Shown: positions 61,032 through 64,000 of the stretch, piece by piece | How positions within the stretch are numbered: the first letter of the stretch is position 1 | Layout of the letters: the number at the start of each line of letters is the position of its first letter | Source: [Mycobacterium] nativiensis | GTDB taxonomy: Bacteria; Actinomycetota; Actinomycetes; Mycobacteriales; Mycobacteriaceae | Assembly: GCF_020172685.1 (NCBI RefSeq) | Contig: NZ_CP083986.1 | Span: 1,019,760 to 1,083,759, forward strand | DNA: 64,000 nucleotides | Direction: 5' to 3' | Position numbers and translations under genes: made by a program | Notes under the pieces: generated by a model | What the model was told of the DNA's origin: nothing | The model's database searches: none | Seen by the model: only the letters and a program-made list of their open reading frames with translations

Positions 61032-61766
61032 CTACAGCCGCGGTGGCATCGCGATCCGCACCTCTTCGGGGTCCTCCAGGGGATACGGCGGGTAGCCCGC
61101 AGCGCCGATCACCGTCAGCGTGCCCCATGGCGTCCGCTCGGCGACGCGACCGTCGGCGGTGTGCTCGCCGATCCTGATGCTGACCTTGGAGCCGGTCACA
61201 TTGGCGCCCGGCAGTTCCGTGAAAAACATTCCCTGCCAGTGATATTGGCCGTCAATCGGGTCGAAATGCCCGGCCAGCCGCACCCGGGTCGGGTACTCCT
61301 CGCCGTTGTGGGTGAGCACCGCCGGACCGTCGTAGGTCTCGGCGTCTTCCAATCCGATCGCCCCGCCGCCGCTGAGGTAGAACCGGGACAGGCCCCGGGT
61401 CGGCAGCAGGGGGTGTACCCGCACTCGGGGCGCGCGGGCTTCGATCCGGCTGGCCCCGCTGCGCTGCAGGCCGTCGATGAGCCGGGCCACATACCGGGCC
61501 TGCCGGCGGGTGTGCGGGCCGGGAATACGGAACCGGTTGGGGATGCCGTGCGCGGCGACGATGTCGTCGGCTGAGGCGGTCGTGTCGATGACGACTCGGG
61601 CGGTGAGCTGCTCACCGTCGGGCGCCGTCACCGTCCAGGTGTCGCTGTCGCTGTCGAATCGGGTGGCGGCTTCTCCCCTGGTGGGATCTACGACGCGGGC
61701 GCCGTCGATCAGCCCGTGCAGTCGCGCCGGGTCGCCCAGCGCGATCACATCGAGGACGGGGCTCAC
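61032..61766 (-). CDS. DUF4873-containing protein coupled to the diiron oxygenase
   Basis: A 244-residue protein. I use GTG 61766, which overlaps the stop of the upstream gene by 4 bases (GTGA); a longer start is not needed. The C-terminal 90 residues (GHFDPIDGQYHWQGMFFTELPGANVTGSKVSIRIGEHTADGRVAERTPWGTLTVIGAAGYPPYPLEDPEEV) are a DUF4873 domain. The N-terminal part (TVTAPDGEQLTARVVIDTTASADDIVAAHGIPNRFRIPGPHTRRQARYVARLIDGLQRSG) has a pattern like the end of a flavin monooxygenase fold but lacks the FAD loop. Function unknown; translation is coupled to the AurF-like gene. Confidence 0.8.
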   Translation of the reverse strand: MSPVLDVIALGDPARLHGLIDGARVVDPTRGEAATRFDSDSDTWTVTAPDGEQLTARVVIDTTASADDIVAAHGIPNRFRIPGPHTRRQARYVARLIDGLQRSGASRIEARAPRVRVHPLLPTRGLSRFYLSGGGAIGLEDAETYDGPAVLTHNGEEYPTRVRLAGHFDPIDGQYHWQGMFFTELPGANVTGSKVSIRIGEHTADGRVAERTPWGTLTVIGAAGYPPYPLEDPEEVRIAMPPRL

Positions 61767-62665
61767 AGGAAGCCGGCCCGCCGCCACATCCGCCGGGCCA
61801 GCCCGCCCATCAACCCGACCTCGGTGAAGAAGGCGGCCAGTGGGGCGAACGCGGACCGGGACGCGGCGTGGAAGTGCGGGTTGGCCCGTGCCACCCGGCG
61901 GGCTTCGCGACCGTCGAGCCCGACCCGGTTGTAGACGATCGGCAGGGTGAACAGGTGGCGGTAGAACGGCCCGCCGACACCCTGCAGGTTGGCCAGCAGC
62001 ACCCGGCGGTAGCGAGGCATCGCCGGGACGTTGCGCCGCAGGCCGTCGCGGGCGTACTGGATGTGGCGGGCTTCCTCGGTGACGTGAATGCGCATCACCC
62101 GGCGCACGATCGGCTGCAGATCAGGGTCGTCGAGGATCTGGCGCTGCAGCGCGTCGAAGATCTCCTCGCCGACCAGCGCCGCCCCCCACAGGATGCTGCC
62201 GCGGAACAGGAACGGGAGGGAGTTGATGACGATCCGCTGGTAGCGCTTCGGCCGTACCGGCACACCGCCGATCCGGTCGATGGTCTTGCCGAACATCAGC
62301 ATGTGCCGGGTCTCGTCGCCGAGCTCGGTCAGCGAGTAGTGGGTGGTCCGTGCCGTGGGGTTCTTGTGCATCATGTCGCGCAACAGGGCCTGGTTGAGGA
62401 TGTTCTCGAACCACACGCCCGCCGACAGCACGTTGACCAGCTCCTGGCGCGACATCTCGATCTGTTGCTCGCGGCTCATCGCCTCCCACATCGGGGTGCC
62501 GTAGAGCGTGCACATCCGCGGCGGCAGGAAGAACTTGTCCTCGTCCAGCGGGGCGTTCCAGTCGATGTCGACGACCGGGGCATAGGACTTCTTGACCGAG
62601 CCCTTCAGCAGACGCTCGGCGAATTCCTCCCGAGTCGGTTCGCTCGGCCGCACCACAGTGGTCAT
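61763..62665 (-). CDS. AurF-like diiron N-oxygenase
   Basis: A 300-residue protein, ATG 62665 (MTTVVRPSEPTREEFAERLLKGS). It carries the diiron motif set of the AurF/CmlI family: SRQELVNVLSAGVWFENI, LTELGDETRHMLMFGKTIDRIGG (ExxH), GEEIFDALQRQIL and HVTEEARHIQYARDGL (second ExxH). Such enzymes oxidise arylamines or related groups by O2 activation. In this window it is paired with the DUF4873 protein, overlapping by 4 bases, and divergent from the small membrane protein at 62861. Substrate unknown. Confidence 0.9.
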   Translation of the reverse strand: MTTVVRPSEPTREEFAERLLKGSVKKSYAPVVDIDWNAPLDEDKFFLPPRMCTLYGTPMWEAMSREQQIEMSRQELVNVLSAGVWFENILNQALLRDMMHKNPTARTTHYSLTELGDETRHMLMFGKTIDRIGGVPVRPKRYQRIVINSLPFLFRGSILWGAALVGEEIFDALQRQILDDPDLQPIVRRVMRIHVTEEARHIQYARDGLRRNVPAMPRYRRVLLANLQGVGGPFYRHLFTLPIVYNRVGLDGREARRVARANPHFHAASRSAFAPLAAFFTEVGLMGGLARRMWRRAGFL

Positions 62666-62860
62666 CAGGGAGTCCCTTCTCGCTTCGGTTCCCACGAAGC
62701 TAGGAGTCGCCGCAAAGCAAGTCAATACCCACGGTACCGGATACCGGCGGTTCTTTTGTGACGGTTGTCACGGTGCCTGTGCGGCCGCTGGAACATCGCA
62801 TCGGGCGTGCCTGGCGAATTGCGGGATGTGTGCCCCGGCATCGTGGCAGAATCCGGCCGT

Positions 62861-63259
62861 ATGCTGGCTTTTCTGATCCGCGCCGGGCTGACCGGATTCG
62901 CGCTGTGGGTGGTCACCAAGATCGTTTCGGGGGTCACGTTCGTCGGCGGTGACACCACCGCGCAGCGGGTGGGCATCATCTTCGTGGTCGCGCTGATCTT
63001 CGGATTGGTCAACGCCTTCATCAAACCGGTGGTGCAGCTGCTGTCGATCCCGCTGTACATCCTCACGCTCGGGCTGTTCCACATCGTGGTGAACGCGCTG
63101 ATGCTCTGGATCACCGCGTGGATCACCGACAACACCACGCACTGGGGCCTGCACATCGCCGACTTCTGGTGGGATGCCATCTGGGCTTCGATTGTGCTGT
63201 CCCTGGTGAGCTGGGTGCTGTCGCTGGTGCTGCGCGACGCCCGGCGCATCACCCGGTAA
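62861..63259 (+). CDS. small membrane protein of the phage-holin-4_2 family
   Basis: A 132-residue hydrophobic protein from ATG 62861, with four membrane segments (LIRAGLTGFALWVVTKIVSGVTFV; RVGIIFVVALIFGLVNAFIKPVVQLLSI; YILTLGLFHIVVNALMLWITAWI; AIWASIVLSLVSWVLSLVLR). The sequence NAFIKPVVQLLSIPLYILTLGLFHIVVNALMLWI is the PF04020 (phage holin 4_2-like) signature common in actinobacteria. There is no phage here; its cellular role is unknown. It ends 18 bp before the Fpg gene and may share its transcript. Confidence 0.82.
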   Translation: MLAFLIRAGLTGFALWVVTKIVSGVTFVGGDTTAQRVGIIFVVALIFGLVNAFIKPVVQLLSIPLYILTLGLFHIVVNALMLWITAWITDNTTHWGLHIADFWWDAIWASIVLSLVSWVLSLVLRDARRITR

Positions 63260-63277
63260 CCGGGCAGAATCGAGGCC

Positions 63278-64000
63278 ATGCCGGAGCTGCCCGAGGTAGA
63301 GGCGCTGGCGGACCACCTGCGCCGCCATGCCGTCGGTGCTGATGTCGGCCGTGTCGATGTGTCGGCGCTGTCGGTGCTCAAGACCTTCGATCCGCCGATC
63401 GATGCCCTGTGCGGCCGCACCGTCACCGGTGCGCGGCGCTGGGGCAAGTACCTCGGCATGCAGGCCGGCGAGCTGTACCTGATCACCCATCTGTCCCGGG
63501 CGGGCTGGCTCCGCTGGTCGGACACCCTGGCGCCCGCGCCGCTGCGTCCCGGCAAGGGGCCGATCGCGCTGCGAGTGCACCTCGGAGTTCCCGGGCAGGC
63601 GCCGGGCTTCGACCTCACCGAGGCCGGCACGCAGAAGCGTCTGGCGGTGTGGCTGGTCGACGACCCGGCCAAGGTGCCGGGCATCGCCACGCTGGGGCCC
63701 GACGCGTTGGGCCTGGGCGACGAGGCGCTCGCCGGCGCGCTGGCAGGCAACACCGGACGCATCAAGACCGTCATCACCGATCAGAAGGTGATCGCCGGAG
63801 TCGGCAACGCCTACAGCGACGAGATCCTGCACACGGCACGGATTTCCCCGTTCGCCACCGCCGCCAAGCTGTCCGTGGAACAGTTCGCCGCGCTGCATGA
63901 GGCGATGCAGTCCGTACTCACCGACGCCGTGACCCGCTCGGTCGGCCAGCAGGCTGCCACGCTGAAGGGCGAGAAGCGCTCCGGGCTGCGGGTACACGCC
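63278..64000 (+). CDS. formamidopyrimidine-DNA glycosylase (Fpg/Nei), 3' end outside window
   Basis: The first 241 residues of an Fpg/Nei protein, open to the right edge. MPELPEVEALADHLRRHAVG begins it, giving the catalytic Pro2 Schiff base and Glu3 of the family. GKYLGMQAGELYLITHLSRAGWLRW and then the helix-two-turn-helix (NTGRIKTVITDQKVIAGVGNAYSDEILHTARISPFATAAKLS) fit. The C-terminal zinc finger should lie just beyond the window. It removes oxidised bases. M. tuberculosis Rv0944 holds the corresponding position but is shorter. Confidence 0.9.
   Translation, partial: MPELPEVEALADHLRRHAVGADVGRVDVSALSVLKTFDPPIDALCGRTVTGARRWGKYLGMQAGELYLITHLSRAGWLRWSDTLAPAPLRPGKGPIALRVHLGVPGQAPGFDLTEAGTQKRLAVWLVDDPAKVPGIATLGPDALGLGDEALAGALAGNTGRIKTVITDQKVIAGVGNAYSDEILHTARISPFATAAKLSVEQFAALHEAMQSVLTDAVTRSVGQQAATLKGEKRSGLRVHA

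Noticed and set aside
62728..62750. CACGGTACCGGATACCG upstream of the diiron oxygenase as an operator
   Set aside because: Partial symmetry only (CGGTACCG and TACCGG); the GC-rich context makes such strings common, and no adjacent regulator exists.
62861..63259. Phage holin or prophage remnant
   Set aside because: The protein belongs to PF04020, a chromosomal actinobacterial family despite its name; no other phage genes are near.

Overview
The window is mycobacterial, most likely from a fast-growing environmental Mycolicibacterium-type species. The evidence is high GC throughout, an MmpS/MmpL exporter pair, a 13E12-type HNH protein, PGRS-like glycine repeats, several probable F420-dependent enzymes, a DesA1-like acyl-ACP desaturase, a canonical mycobacterial LexA box, and local gene orders that match M. 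tuberculosis (ku/ligD/FAH hydrolase/LLM oxidoreductase/Fpg, nmtR/ctpJ, and the CobW-like protein with a CtpI-like ATPase). Most genes are intact and closely packed; assignments rest on reading the translated sequences, not on database searches.

Layout. 0-5.3 kb: a DUF1254/DUF1214 lipoprotein (cut by the left edge) divergent from a secreted DUF1214-like protein, then a secreted phosphoesterase and tRNA-Arg(CCT). 5.4-9.4 kb: a TetR regulator divergent from an Old Yellow Enzyme homologue, then a 2-kb unit with perfect 17-bp terminal inverted repeats that holds a frameshifted tnpB and the tail of an IS5-type transposase. 9.4-16.2 kb: SnoaL-like protein, small membrane protein, ChoD-like GMC oxidoreductase, PPOX protein overlapping a photolyase, TspO and a TIGR01777 protein. 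16.3-19.9 kb: an enoyl-CoA hydratase/acyl-CoA ligase operon divergent from a tandem double-TetR protein.

19.9-33.4 kb is a metal-homeostasis island. A CobW-like protein (like Rv0106/MRF) and the cysteine-poor ribosomal proteins L28, L33, S14 and S18 diverge from two Zur-type boxes, the signature of the zinc-starvation ribosome switch. Next come an ArsR regulator divergent from a very large CtpI-like P-type ATPase, an SnoaL-like protein, a fused cytochrome b/molybdenum-cofactor oxidoreductase, and nmtR divergent from ctpJ (Ni/Co efflux) with a coupled DMT transporter.

33.4-43.4 kb is lipid and redox metabolism: acyl-CoA dehydrogenase, several SDR enzymes, SnoaL/SRPBCC proteins, the desaturase behind a perfect palindrome, and a three-gene operon ending in an Nramp-type MntH. 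43.4-49 kb: the LexA-boxed HNH protein and a TetR-mmpS-mmpL exporter cassette with its likely operators. 49-55.3 kb is the NHEJ locus, with ku and ligD separated by an HxlR regulator/FAD oxidoreductase pair that is bracketed by inverted repeats, followed by a FAH-family hydrolase.

55.3-59.7 kb carries two tandem secreted GH5 (endoglycoceramidase-like) enzymes, each with a PGRS-like stretch but no PE domain; their N-terminal halves are nearly identical and their catalytic halves have diverged. The right end has an LLM oxidoreductase, a translationally coupled DUF4873 protein/AurF-like diiron oxygenase pair, a small holin-fold membrane protein and an Fpg/Nei glycosylase cut by the right edge. 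I found no CRISPR array, rRNA or prophage.
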